NCBI RefSeq assembly: GCF_001612635.1
Contig: NZ_BDAV01000017.1
Coordinates: forward strand, 144,026-208,025
Length of the DNA stretch: 64,000 bases
Source: Nocardia africana NBRC 100379
GTDB taxonomy: Bacteria; Actinomycetota; Actinomycetes; Mycobacteriales; Mycobacteriaceae
Reading direction: 5' to 3'
Shown: in pieces, positions 41,806-50,663 of the stretch
Layout of the letters: every line of letters starts with the position of its first letter
Position numbering within the stretch: position 1 is the first letter of the stretch
The notes under the pieces: model-generated
Seen by the model: the letters and a program-made list of their open reading frames with translations, nothing else
What the model was told of the DNA's origin: nothing
Database searches by the model: none
Made by a program: the position numbers and the translations under genes

Positions 41806-43248
41806 CTACTTCTTCGAGCGATCCCGCTTCTCGCGCACACGCACCGAGATGCGGACCGGGGAACCGTCGAAACCGAATTCCTCACGCAGGCGGCGCTCCA
41901 GGAAACGCCGGTAGCCCGCCTCCAGGAATCCGGTGGTGAACAGCACGAACGTCGGCGGCCGGGTGGTCGCCTGGGTCGCGAACAGTACGCGCGGCAACCG
42001 CCCGCCCCGCATCGGCGGCGGCGTCGCCGCGATGACCTCCTTGAGCCAGGTGTTGAGCCGGCCAGTGGGGATCCGCTGGTCCCAGGATTCGAGCGCGGTT
42101 TCCATGGCGGGAACGAGCTTTTGAACCGCGCGGCCGGTGTGGGCGGAGATGTTCACCCGCTGTGCCCACGGCACCCGCACCAGTTCGCGCTCCACCTCAC
42201 GCTCGAGCTGGTAGCGGCGATCCTCGTCGACCAGATCCCACTTGTTGAACGCGAGCACGAGCGCGCGACCGGCGTCGGCGACCATGCCGATCACGCGCAG
42301 ATCCTGTTCGGTGATCGGTTCGGAGGCATCGATCAGCATGATCGCGACCTCCGCGGCCTCGATGGCGGCCTTGGTGCGCAACGAGGCGTAGAACTCCGTG
42401 CCATCGGCCGTTCCGACCTTGCGGCGCAGACCTGCGGTATCGACGAAACGCCATGTCTTGCCGCCCAATTCGACCAGCGAGTCGACCGGATCGACCGTCG
42501 TTCCGGCCACGTCGTGCACCACGGAACGTTCGTCACCGGACAGCTTGTTCAGCAGGCTGGACTTGCCGACATTCGGCTTGCCGACCAGGGCCACGCGCCG
42601 CGGGCCCCCTCCCCCGGTACCCTCGCGCGGAGTTTCCGGCAGCACCGCCAGGACATCGTCGAGCAGATCGCCGGTACCGCGACCGTGCGCCGCCGACACC
42701 ATCCGCGGCTCCCCCAGCCCGAGCGACCACAGTACGGCCGCATCGGCCTCGGCCTTCTCGCCGTCGACCTTGTTGGCGACCAGGATCACCGGAGTCTTGG
42801 AGCGGCGCAATGCCTTCACCGCCGCCTCGTCGGTCGCGGTCGCACCCACGGTGGCGTCCACGACCAGCAGGATCGCATCGGCGGTCTGCATCGCCAGTTC
42901 GGCCTGCCGGGCCACCGCCTGCTGCAGCCCCTTGGCGTCGGGCTCCCAGCCGCCGGTGTCCTGCACCAGGAAGCGACGACCCGCCCAGCTCGCCTCGTAC
43001 GACACCCGGTCACGAGTGACGCCCGGGATGTCCTCCACGACCGCCTCACGGCGGCCCAGGATCCGGTTCACCAGCGTCGATTTGCCGACGTTCGGGCGAC
43101 CGACGACGGCCACGGTGGGCATCGGCACATGGTCGTGCGCGTCCGCGTCACCCTCGAAATCGGCGATTTCCCAATCGGTTTCGTCGGTCCAGATACCGTC
43201 GCCGGCGAGCGTGTCGGAATTCGAACTCGGTGTCACACTCGGGCTCAT
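41806..43248 (-). CDS. der: Ribosome-associated GTPase Der (EngA)
   Basis: A 480-residue double-GTPase needed for 50S subunit assembly. G domain 1 (residues ~43-205) has VGRPNVGKST, DTGGW and NKVD; G domain 2 (~215-385) has VGKPNVGKSS, DTAGL and NKWD; the C-terminal KH-like domain (~390-470) includes ATTRPPTFVLF. The first ~42 residues are an acidic extension common in actinobacteria. It is the last gene of the parA-scpA-scpB-rluB-cmk-der run and overlaps cmk by ATGA. The terminator at 41768 follows. This gene order equals that of Mycobacterium. Confidence 0.97.
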   Translation of the reverse strand: MSPSVTPSSNSDTLAGDGIWTDETDWEIADFEGDADAHDHVPMPTVAVVGRPNVGKSTLVNRILGRREAVVEDIPGVTRDRVSYEASWAGRRFLVQDTGGWEPDAKGLQQAVARQAELAMQTADAILLVVDATVGATATDEAAVKALRRSKTPVILVANKVDGEKAEADAAVLWSLGLGEPRMVSAAHGRGTGDLLDDVLAVLPETPREGTGGGGPRRVALVGKPNVGKSSLLNKLSGDERSVVHDVAGTTVDPVDSLVELGGKTWRFVDTAGLRRKVGTADGTEFYASLRTKAAIEAAEVAIMLIDASEPITEQDLRVIGMVADAGRALVLAFNKWDLVDEDRRYQLEREVERELVRVPWAQRVNISAHTGRAVQKLVPAMETALESWDQRIPTGRLNTWLKEVIAATPPPMRGGRLPRVLFATQATTRPPTFVLFTTGFLEAGYRRFLERRLREEFGFDGSPVRISVRVREKRDRSKK

Positions 43249-44018
43249 CTGCGCTCTCCCACCGTAATCTGCTGCGCCACAACCCGGTACAGCTCGTCGA
43301 TGACCTGGTCCATGCTCAGCTCGCTGGTGTCGACCTGCACCGCGTCCGCGGCCGGGCGCAGCGGCGATACCGCGCGGGTGGAGTCCAGATTGTCGCGGCG
43401 CTGCACATCGGCCAGCACCGCTTCGTAATCGTCGCCGCGGCCCTCGGCGATGTTCTGCTGATTGCGCCGCGCCGCGCGGGCCTGGGCCGACGCGGTCAGA
43501 TAGATCTTGGCGTCGGCATCGGGCAGCACGACCGTGCCGATATCGCGGCCCTCGACCACGATGCGCCCGGCCGCGGCCGCGATCTCCCGCTGCAGGGCGA
43601 CGAGCTGCGTCCGCACCTCGGCCACCGCGGAGACGGCGGAGACCGCCTTGGTCACCGCGTCGCCGCGAATCTCGGCGGAGACGTCCTCGCCGTCGAGTTC
43701 GATCAGCTCGTGGCCGGGATCGGTGCCGATGGTGAGCGGCAGGTCCTTGACCGCGGCCGCGATCTCGGCGGGATCGGTCAGCTCGACACCGCTGCGCAGC
43801 ACCCGCAGTGTCGCGACGCGATACATCGCGCCGGTGTCGAGATAGCGTGCGTCGAGCCGCGCCGCGAGACGGCGCGACACGCTCGACTTGCCGGTGCCCG
43901 AAGGCCCGTCCATGGCGACGACGAGTTCCGCGCCAGGGATGCCGTCGTCGCCGATGCCGGATTCCACCACGTCACGGCCTCCTCGGATCCGATCGTCCAG
44001 CATGTCCACACCACTCAC
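43245..44018 (-). CDS. cmk: Cytidylate kinase
   Basis: A 257-residue (d)CMP kinase that converts CMP and dCMP to diphosphates using ATP. The P-loop is AMDGPSGTGKSSVSRRLAAR, followed by RYLDTGAMYR, VVEGRDIGTVVLPDADAKIYLTA and the lid/base region RRDNLDSTRAVSPLRPA, all family signatures. The GTG at 44018 is chosen because it overlaps the rluB stop as GTGA; this gives a ~35-residue N-terminal extension before the P-loop, longer than usual. The real start may lie further in, for example at the ATG 15 bases on. Confidence 0.95.
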   Translation of the reverse strand: MSGVDMLDDRIRGGRDVVESGIGDDGIPGAELVVAMDGPSGTGKSSVSRRLAARLDARYLDTGAMYRVATLRVLRSGVELTDPAEIAAAVKDLPLTIGTDPGHELIELDGEDVSAEIRGDAVTKAVSAVSAVAEVRTQLVALQREIAAAAGRIVVEGRDIGTVVLPDADAKIYLTASAQARAARRNQQNIAEGRGDDYEAVLADVQRRDNLDSTRAVSPLRPAADAVQVDTSELSMDQVIDELYRVVAQQITVGERR

Positions 44019-45517
44019 AACTCCACCGCCTCGTACAACTTCCCGATTTCGTCGCGGCCCAGCACTCGCAGGGTGCCCGACCGTTGATCGCCCAGCGCGA
44101 CCGGCCCGATATGCGTGCGAACCAGCGCGATCACCGGATACCCGACCTCGGCCAGCAACCGCCGCACGATGTGTTTGCGGCCCTCGTGCAGGACCACGCG
44201 GACCAGCGTTTTCCCCTCGGCGACCTCGAGCACCTGGAATTTGTCGACCTTCGCCGGGCCGTCCTCGAGTTCGACGCCCTCGCGCAGCTGCTTGCCGACG
44301 CCCCGCTGCATTTCGCCCTGCACCGTCGCGAGGTAGGTCTTCGACACCTGGAACGACGGGTGCATCAGCCGATGCGCGAGATCGCCGTCGTTGGTGAGCA
44401 GCAGCAGGCCCTCGGTATCGGCGTCGAGGCGGCCGACGTGGAACAGCCGCTGACCGGCCATCACCCGCTCGGCGACGATGTCGCCGACGCACGGGCGGCC
44501 CAGTTCGTCCGACATCGTCGACTGGAATCCCTTGGGCTTGTTCAGCGCCAGGTAGACCTGCTCGTCGCGAACCACGACGCGGACGCCGTCGACCCGCACC
44601 ACGGCCGTATCGGGGTCGATGCGCAGGCCCTGTTCGCGCACCACCGCACCGTCGACCTCGACGCGGCCCTGTTCGATGAGCTCTTCGGCCGCGCGGCGCG
44701 ACGCCACGCCGGCCTTGGCGAGCACCTTCTGCAGGCGTTCGCCCTCACCCCACGGCAACTTCTTCGGACCGGTTTGCTCGGCCTCGACATGCTGGTGGCG
44801 GGCGGGTTTGGCGAAGCTCAGCACGGTCGGCGGAGTCTTGCGCTTCTTCGGCTTCGGCGCGGCCGCGCGCGGGCGACCGGCAGCGGCACCGCGATCCCGC
44901 GATCCGGCGGGTGAATCGCCGCGCGACGGGCGGGCATCCCCGCGGCCGTACCGCGAGTCACCGCGGGTGTCCCCGGCAGCCTGGCCGCGAGCGAACCGAT
45001 CGCCACGGCCGTAGCCGCCCTCGGACCGCGAACCCCGTCCAGCGCTGTCGCCCCCACGGTTGTAGCGGTCGTCTCCGCGGCCGACCCGGTCACCGCCGCG
45101 CCCGTAGCTGTCACCCCCACGGCCGTAACGATCGTCGCCTCGGCCTGGGCGGTCACCACCGCGGCCGTAGCTGTCGCCCCCGCGGCCGGAGCGATCACCC
45201 CCGCGCCCGTAGCTGTCACCCCCACGGCCGTAACGATCGTCGCTTCGGCCTGGGCGGTCACCACCCCGGCTGTAGCTGTCGCCCCCGCGGCCGTAACGGT
45301 CGTCCCCCCGGGCGAAGCGTGAGCCACGGGTGTCGCCGCCGCGGCCGTAGCTGTCGTCCCGGCGCCCGTAGCGGTCGCCGCGCGATCCGCCGCGGCCGTC
45401 GTCGGTGCGGTCGGAGCGGCCGGCCGCCCCTCGTGCCGTGCGTCCGCCGCCGCGAGGCGGGTCGCTCTGTCTTTTCCTACGGTCCGGTGTGCCATCTCGG
45501 CGAGCGGGTGTATTCAC
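44015..45517 (-). CDS. rluB: 23S rRNA pseudouridine synthase RluB with long RGG-type N-terminal tail
   Basis: A 500-residue protein. The C-terminal ~245 residues are a normal RluB/RsuA-type enzyme: S4 domain (LQKVLAKAGVASRRAAEELI) and the catalytic domain with GRLDADTEGLLLLTNDG (catalytic Asp) and EGRKHIVRRLLAEVG. The first ~205 residues are disordered and highly repetitive, built from (D/S)YGRGGD units rich in Arg, Gly and Asp, resembling eukaryotic RGG boxes. Such a tail probably binds RNA nonspecifically. It may help on unfolded precursors; this is inference. It lies 41 bases after scpB and is coupled to cmk. Confidence 0.93.
   Translation of the reverse strand: MNTPARRDGTPDRRKRQSDPPRGGGRTARGAAGRSDRTDDGRGGSRGDRYGRRDDSYGRGGDTRGSRFARGDDRYGRGGDSYSRGGDRPGRSDDRYGRGGDSYGRGGDRSGRGGDSYGRGGDRPGRGDDRYGRGGDSYGRGGDRVGRGDDRYNRGGDSAGRGSRSEGGYGRGDRFARGQAAGDTRGDSRYGRGDARPSRGDSPAGSRDRGAAAGRPRAAAPKPKKRKTPPTVLSFAKPARHQHVEAEQTGPKKLPWGEGERLQKVLAKAGVASRRAAEELIEQGRVEVDGAVVREQGLRIDPDTAVVRVDGVRVVVRDEQVYLALNKPKGFQSTMSDELGRPCVGDIVAERVMAGQRLFHVGRLDADTEGLLLLTNDGDLAHRLMHPSFQVSKTYLATVQGEMQRGVGKQLREGVELEDGPAKVDKFQVLEVAEGKTLVRVVLHEGRKHIVRRLLAEVGYPVIALVRTHIGPVALGDQRSGTLRVLGRDEIGKLYEAVEL
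44905..45380 (-). repeat. Degenerate RGG-type coding repeat in rluB
   Basis: Tandem 18-36-bp units encode YGRGGD/SYGRGGDR-type peptides in the rluB N-terminal extension. Several units are almost identical in DNA, for example the copies of GGTGACAGCTACGGGCG read on the minus strand. A related repeat occurs in the gene at 62011-63777. Confidence 0.7.
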
Positions 45518-45558
45518 GTGGTCCTCTGATCAGTCGACAGGATCCGCTGCGGATCCGG

Positions 45559-46785
45559 TCAATCCTCGGTGCCGAGATCGATATCCGATTCGGCGGGTTT
45601 CTTCAGCTTGGTGTACCGGGGGTCGGTCTCCAGGCTCTCGTTGATCTCATCGATCAGGTCGACGCCCGGTAGCAGGGGCGCCAGTGACGGGAGTTCCGCC
45701 AGCGACGCGAGCCCGATCCGTTCGAGGAACAGTTCGGTGGTGACGTACAGGGTGCCGTTGGTGTCGACGTCGGTGCCCGCCTCGGCGATCAGTCCCCGCG
45801 CCACCAGGGTGCGGATCACGCCGTCGACGTTCACTCCGCGCACGGCACTCACTCGTGCTCGCGTAACCGGTTGACGATAGGCGATAACCGCCAGAGTTTC
45901 CAAAGCGGCCCTGGTGAGCTTGGACCGCGCCCCGTCCAACAGCATACGTTCGACATACGGCGCGTACTCGGTCCGGGTGTACAGACGCCACCCGTCGCCC
46001 ACATAGCGCAGATCGATTCCGCTGCCCCGCGCGGTCCACTCCGCCGACATCTCCCGCAACATCCGCTCGACCCGCGCGGGCGTGTCGTCGACCGCCGCCG
46101 CGAGCAATTCGACCGGCGCCGGCGCATCCACCACCAGCAGCATCGCCTCGAGCGCCGACCGCAACTCCTGGTCATCGAGCGGACGGGCAGCCTCCTCGTC
46201 GTCCGCGTCATCCCCTCCCGCGGTTCGCGCCTCGCCGGGAGGCTCGACTGCACCGCCGGGTGGTCGAGTACGCCCGGCCCCCGCGACGCCGTTCTGCGGA
46301 GCGCCGGGCCGGACCACGGTCTCCGGCGCACCATCGACGCCTACGGGCGCAGTGTCGACAGAACCGGACGAGACAGCCGCTCGCTGAGCGGCATCGTCGG
46401 CGGCAGGTGCGACCACCAGTGCACCGTCCTCTGCGGGCGCAACCGTCTCGGAATCGGCCCCGGCACGCGCGCCTCCAGCATCGGCCCCTGCCTCGCCGGT
46501 CGGCACTGTGTCGGTCGCCGGCACTCGTCCCCCAGCGGTGTCGATACGCGTGTCACCGGCGTCGAGTCCGCTCGGTTCGGCCGGTGATGCCACGGCGCCG
46601 GTGTGCGGTGCTTGCTCGTCCGGCACGACGTCTGCGTTCTCCGCCACAGTTCGGGTTTCGGCATCGCCTGCCGGGGCGACGGCGGCCTCGTCTCGGGCCT
46701 TTTCCGGCGTACCCGCAGCCCCCACCGCGGTCTCGCGGGCTTCGGCCTCCGCGCGATCACTGGGCTGCTCACCGTGCGACATCAT
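45559..46785 (-). CDS. scpB: Chromosome segregation protein ScpB with long acidic N-terminus
   Basis: A 408-residue protein. The C-terminal ~190 residues are the ScpB double winged helix (PLDDQELRSALEAMLLVVDA to VDLIDEINESLETDPRY), the partner of ScpA and SMC in the condensin complex. The first ~200 residues are an acidic low-complexity extension rich in Ala, Asp, Glu, Pro and Thr, much longer than in typical ScpB (about 200 residues in total). Its start ATGATG overlaps the scpA stop. The extension could be disordered and modulate the complex, but no motif was recognised. Confidence 0.92.
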   Translation of the reverse strand: MMSHGEQPSDRAEAEARETAVGAAGTPEKARDEAAVAPAGDAETRTVAENADVVPDEQAPHTGAVASPAEPSGLDAGDTRIDTAGGRVPATDTVPTGEAGADAGGARAGADSETVAPAEDGALVVAPAADDAAQRAAVSSGSVDTAPVGVDGAPETVVRPGAPQNGVAGAGRTRPPGGAVEPPGEARTAGGDDADDEEAARPLDDQELRSALEAMLLVVDAPAPVELLAAAVDDTPARVERMLREMSAEWTARGSGIDLRYVGDGWRLYTRTEYAPYVERMLLDGARSKLTRAALETLAVIAYRQPVTRARVSAVRGVNVDGVIRTLVARGLIAEAGTDVDTNGTLYVTTELFLERIGLASLAELPSLAPLLPGVDLIDEINESLETDPRYTKLKKPAESDIDLGTED

Positions 46786-47654
46786 CCGTAGTCCTCATCG
46801 ATTGTCACGGGCTCGGCGGGCGCTCCCTCGGCGTCGTCGCCGATCCAGCGCACCGCCAGCGGGCCGAGCGGGTCGGGTTGGTCGAATTCGATCGTCTTGC
46901 CGCGGTAGAGCTCGAGCAGTGCGAGAAAGCGCGCGACGATCTGAATCGGCATCTCGCAATCGGCGCACAGCTCGTGGAAGGTCGACCACTCGCCCACCCC
47001 GCGCTTCTTCAGCATCTCCAGAACCAGCGCGGCCTGTTCGGCGACGGAGATGGAATGAGCGTGCAGGTGGTCCAGCCCGACTGTCGGCCGCGGCCGGGGC
47101 CGGAACGCGGCCGCGGCGATATCGGCGAAACCCGCCGCGTCGACGCCGAGATTCACCTCCGGCAGCAGATCCAGGAAGCGCTCCTCGAGCGACACCGCCC
47201 GCGGATACCGGCGTAACGCGGCGGCCTCGAGCTCACCGAGCAGTTCGGCGACCTGCTTGAACGCCCGATACTGCAGCAACCGCGCGAACAGCAGATCGCG
47301 AGCCTCGAGCAATTCCAGGTCGTCGGCATCGGTGACCTCACCGGACGGCAGCAGCCGGGCGGCCTTGAGGTCGAGCAGGGTCGCTGCGACCACCAGGAAT
47401 TCGGTGGTCTGATCGAGAATCCGATCCGCCCGCACCGTCGGATCGCGTTCCAGGCTCGCGGTGAGCTCTTTGGTGTAGGCGATGAACTCGTCGGTGACCT
47501 TGTGCAGCGCCACCTCGGTCACATCGAGCCGCCGCTGGCTGATCAGCTGCAACAGCAGGTCGAACGGACCCTGAAAATTGCTCAGACGCAGGTGGAACCC
47601 GTCGGGCTTGTCTTCCGGTACGACCTCGGCAGCCGGTGGTCCGGCCTCGCTCAC
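46782..47654 (-). CDS. scpA: Segregation and condensation protein ScpA
   Basis: A 290-residue kleisin subunit of the SMC-ScpAB condensin. The N-terminal region HLRLSNFQGPFDLLLQLISQ (residues ~21-40) binds the SMC neck, and the C-terminal winged helix binds the SMC head. The long central helical part holds TEFLVVAATLLDLKAARLLP, another family mark. The GTG at 47654 overlaps the parA stop as GTGA; the C-terminus overlaps the scpB start. It is part of the parA-scpA-scpB-rluB-cmk-der operon. Confidence 0.96.
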   Translation of the reverse strand: MSEAGPPAAEVVPEDKPDGFHLRLSNFQGPFDLLLQLISQRRLDVTEVALHKVTDEFIAYTKELTASLERDPTVRADRILDQTTEFLVVAATLLDLKAARLLPSGEVTDADDLELLEARDLLFARLLQYRAFKQVAELLGELEAAALRRYPRAVSLEERFLDLLPEVNLGVDAAGFADIAAAAFRPRPRPTVGLDHLHAHSISVAEQAALVLEMLKKRGVGEWSTFHELCADCEMPIQIVARFLALLELYRGKTIEFDQPDPLGPLAVRWIGDDAEGAPAEPVTIDEDYG

Positions 47655-48622
47655 CGGCCCGACCGGTGGATGACTTCCCGCGCCATCGCCCGATACGCTT
47701 CCGCGCCACCGGATTTCGGCGCCCAGGTGGTGATCGGCTCACCGGCGACACTGGCATCGGGGAAACGGACGGTCCGGTTGATCACGGTGTCGTACACCAG
47801 ATCGCCGAACACCTCCACCACCCGGGCCATCACCTGCCGGGAATGCAGCAATCGCGCATCGAACATGGTGACAACGATGCCCGACAGCGCCAGCCGCGGG
47901 TTGAGCCGGTCCCGCACCTTCTCCACGGTGTCGGTGAGCAGCGCCAGCCCGCGCAGCGAGAAGTATTCGCATTCCATCGGAATGATCACGCCGTCGGCGC
48001 AGGCCAGCGCGTTGACGGTGAGCAGACCCAGCGACGGCTGGCAGTCGATGAGGATGTAGTCGTAGCGGTCGCGCAGCGGGGCCAGCGCGCGGCCGAGGGT
48101 CTGTTCCCGGCCGACCTCGTTGACCAGCTGGATTTCCGCCGCCGAGAGGTCGATGTTGCTCGGCAGCAGATCCATCCCGTCGACCTTGGTGTTGAGCAGC
48201 ACGTCGTCGACGCTCGCCCGGCCGCCCACGAGCAGATTGTGCACGGTCTGGTCCAGGTCGTGGTGGGCCACGCCCAGTCCCGCCGACAGGGCGCCCTGCG
48301 GGTCCAGGTCGACCAGCAGCACCCGGCGGCCGTATTCGGCGAGCGCGGCACCGAGATTGATGGTGGAGGTGGTCTTGCCGACGCCGCCCTTCTGATTGCA
48401 CATGGCGACGATCAGGGCGTCACCGTTGCGCGACGACGGCGGTGGTTCGGGAATGTCGCGCAGCGGGCGTCCGGTCGGGCCGAGTTCGGTACCGTCCGCC
48501 ACGATGTCGTTCGCCTCCCAAAGTCTGCGGGCCGCCTGTTCGATTCGGAGGCCGGTTCGGATATTCGAAAGCGGTTCTGCCGCAGCGCTGTTCGGCGGCT
48601 CGGCCGGGCCGGCTGTCGTCAT
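47651..48622 (-). CDS. parA: ParA-family ATPase (segregation protein)
   Basis: A 323-residue ParA/Soj-type ATPase. The deviant Walker A is CNQKGGVGKTTSTINLGAAL (signature Lys in KGGVGKT), then LLVDLDPQGALSAGLGV and YDYILIDCQPSLGLLTVNAL. A ~65-residue N-terminal tail of unknown role precedes it. It is the Rv1708-type paralogue that heads the scpAB operon, not the origin-linked parAB copy. ATG 48622 is preferred because AGGAG lies eight bases upstream; ATG 48652 has no good site. The 298 bp between this gene and xerD hold its promoter and no other gene. Confidence 0.92.
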   Translation of the reverse strand: MTTAGPAEPPNSAAAEPLSNIRTGLRIEQAARRLWEANDIVADGTELGPTGRPLRDIPEPPPSSRNGDALIVAMCNQKGGVGKTTSTINLGAALAEYGRRVLLVDLDPQGALSAGLGVAHHDLDQTVHNLLVGGRASVDDVLLNTKVDGMDLLPSNIDLSAAEIQLVNEVGREQTLGRALAPLRDRYDYILIDCQPSLGLLTVNALACADGVIIPMECEYFSLRGLALLTDTVEKVRDRLNPRLALSGIVVTMFDARLLHSRQVMARVVEVFGDLVYDTVINRTVRFPDASVAGEPITTWAPKSGGAEAYRAMAREVIHRSGR

Positions 48623-48920
48623 GTCCGCTGCTCCTTCAGTTTTCCTGCTCATTGCCCCGCCGCGCGCTGCGGAACAGCGGGCGATCGCTACACCGGACGC
48701 CGATGTACCGGACCGCCGCAATAGACGCTACCGCCTCCGAGCGCAAGACCCCCGATCGGACACGCTTGGGGAACGCCCCCGATCGTTGCGCACTTGTGTC
48801 ATTGCCCGTGCCACAACACCGTGTCCTCACGGCACCAACCGCATTCTGTCGTCTCGAGGGGGTGTTGGGAAACCCTTTGCGGCAATCCGCACCCGATATC
48901 GCGCCGCCGCAGCCGGCGCG

Positions 48921-49853
48921 TTACCGTGCCCGCGGATGCGTGGTGGCCCACACCTCGTGCAGCGTATTGACCGTGACGAGGGTGTAGATCTGCGTGGTCG
49001 TCACCGAGGCGTGCCCCAGCAATTCCTGCACGACCCGCACGTCGGCGCCCCCGTCGAGCAGATGGGTGGCGAACGAGTGCCGCAGCGTGTGCGGCGACAC
49101 CGCGGCGCCGATCCCGGCCCGATCGGCCGCGTCCTGCAGAACCTGCCAGGCGCTCTGCCGCGAGAGCCGGCCGCCGCGAGCGTTGAGGAACAGGGCGGGA
49201 GTGCCCTTGCCACGGGCGCCGAGCGCGGGCCGGCCCCGGACCAGATAGGCGTCGACCGCCGCCAGCGCCGGCCGCCCGATCGGGACCATGCGCTGTTTAC
49301 CGCCCTTGCCGTGCAGGACGACCGCGCGACCGGTGGTGTCGATATCGTCGACGTCGAGTCCGACCACCTCCGAGATCCGGGCGCCCGTGGAGTACAGCAA
49401 CTCCAGCATGGCGCGGTCCCGCAGCCCGCGCGGCCCGCCTCCGGAACCCGCGTCATCTCCGCCGCCCGCGGCCTCGAGCAGCCGGGAAATATCTTCGTAC
49501 GGAAGCGCTTTCGGTAATCGCCGCGCCGGTGTCGGCGGCTTCACACCGTGTGCGACATCTCCGGTGGTCAGTCCCTCGGCGGCCGCGAACCGGTGCAGGC
49601 CGCGCACCGCGACCAGTGCGCGGGCGGCCGAACTGGCGGCCAGCGCCGGATACCCTTCGCCGCCCGCCCGCAGCGAGACGACGAAGTCGGCGATCTGGTT
49701 CTCGGTCACCCGGTCCAGGTCACCGATATCCCGCTGTCGCAGAAACTCCCGATAGCGCTGCAGATCACGGCGGTAGGCGCTGAGCGTATTACTCGCCGCG
49801 CCGCGCTCGACCGTCAGATGGTCGAGATAGGCCTGGATCTGCCGCTCCACCAT
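48921..49853 (-). CDS. xerD: Tyrosine recombinase XerD
   Basis: A 310-residue site-specific recombinase that resolves chromosome dimers at dif with XerC. The N-terminal core-binding domain (VERQIQAYLDHLTVERGAAS) precedes the catalytic domain with the expected RKHRHY set: Arg in STGARISEV, Lys in HGKGGKQR, His-x-x-Arg in SPHTLRHSFA, His in LGHASVTTTQ and the nucleophile Tyr in QIYT. ATG 49853 gives the usual length and N-terminus; the frame extends upstream to ATG 49910. It stands between the pyrG-Nudix terminator and parA in the conserved mycobacterial order. Confidence 0.94.
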   Translation of the reverse strand: MVERQIQAYLDHLTVERGAASNTLSAYRRDLQRYREFLRQRDIGDLDRVTENQIADFVVSLRAGGEGYPALAASSAARALVAVRGLHRFAAAEGLTTGDVAHGVKPPTPARRLPKALPYEDISRLLEAAGGGDDAGSGGGPRGLRDRAMLELLYSTGARISEVVGLDVDDIDTTGRAVVLHGKGGKQRMVPIGRPALAAVDAYLVRGRPALGARGKGTPALFLNARGGRLSRQSAWQVLQDAADRAGIGAAVSPHTLRHSFATHLLDGGADVRVVQELLGHASVTTTQIYTLVTVNTLHEVWATTHPRAR

Positions 49854-49984
49854 GTCCTCACCCGGCCGATAGCGGCACAACGACCGCCGGGGCGGCGGGA
49901 ACAGCGACATTCACGGTGTCATCATGACAGCCGCCGGCGACATTCGTTCGCACGAAACACAGTTCGCCCCTGTCCGAGGAAGGC

Positions 49985-50010
49985 GGCCGGGTGCGGTGAG
50001 GCACCCGGCC
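49985..50010 (-). terminator. Hairpin terminator after the pyrG-Nudix operon
   Basis: Perfect 10-bp stem GGCCGGGTGC (49985-49994) with GCACCCGGCC (50001-50010), six-base loop, eight bases past the Nudix stop. Confidence 0.8.
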
Positions 50011-50018
50011 GGTTCCGC

Positions 50019-50663
50019 TCAGGCCTGTGCGCGTTCGGCGGCCTTGCGATCGAGCAGCTGCGTCGGCATACCCGGCCACGGCACGTCGGCGGACCGGAGG
50101 GGCGTACCGTTCGCCCGCGCGACCGAGGCCGCCAGCACGCCGGCCACCGCGGTCGCGTTCTCGATCCGGCCCGCCAGCGCGGCCGTCACCGCGTCCTGCA
50201 GCGGCATCCGCACGATCGCCAGGTCGGCCTCCTCGTGCTCGGGGTCCGGCCGATCGGTGTCCGACAAGCCGGTCGCGAGATAGATGCGCAGCGCCTCGTC
50301 GGTGAACCCCGGCGACAGCACCACATCCACCAGCGTGGACCACTCCCGTGCCGCCAGACCGGTTTCCTCGGCGAGTTCGCGTTGCGCGGCCGCCAGCGGA
50401 TCCTCACCGGCCTGATCGAGCAGACCGGCGGGCAACTCCAGCAGTCGCCGCCCGACGGGATGCCGGTACTGGTTGATCAGCACCACCGAGCCGTCGTCGT
50501 CGAGGGCGACGATCGCGACCGCGCCGTGATGCTCGACCACCTCGCGTTCGGCGACCCGGCCGCCGGGCATCTCGACCTGATCCAGGCGCAGCGCGACGAT
50601 CGCACCGGAGTACACGGTCTCGGAGCCAATGGTGCGGAAGTCGTGGCTTCCGGGTTCGCTCAC
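50019..50663 (-). CDS. Nudix hydrolase, probable ADP-ribose pyrophosphatase
   Basis: A 214-residue Nudix enzyme. The Nudix box is GLLDQAGEDPLAAAQRELAE followed by ETGL, giving the metal-binding REx2EE. Upstream, VVLINQYRHPVGRRLLELPAG is the ADP-ribose pyrophosphatase substrate-side signature. It corresponds to Rv1700 of M. tuberculosis, which hydrolyses ADP-ribose to AMP and ribose-5-phosphate. The GTG at 50663 overlaps the pyrG stop (GTGA), so the two genes are coupled. The strand ends at a clear hairpin. Confidence 0.92.
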   Translation of the reverse strand: MSEPGSHDFRTIGSETVYSGAIVALRLDQVEMPGGRVAEREVVEHHGAVAIVALDDDGSVVLINQYRHPVGRRLLELPAGLLDQAGEDPLAAAQRELAEETGLAAREWSTLVDVVLSPGFTDEALRIYLATGLSDTDRPDPEHEEADLAIVRMPLQDAVTAALAGRIENATAVAGVLAASVARANGTPLRSADVPWPGMPTQLLDRKAAERAQA

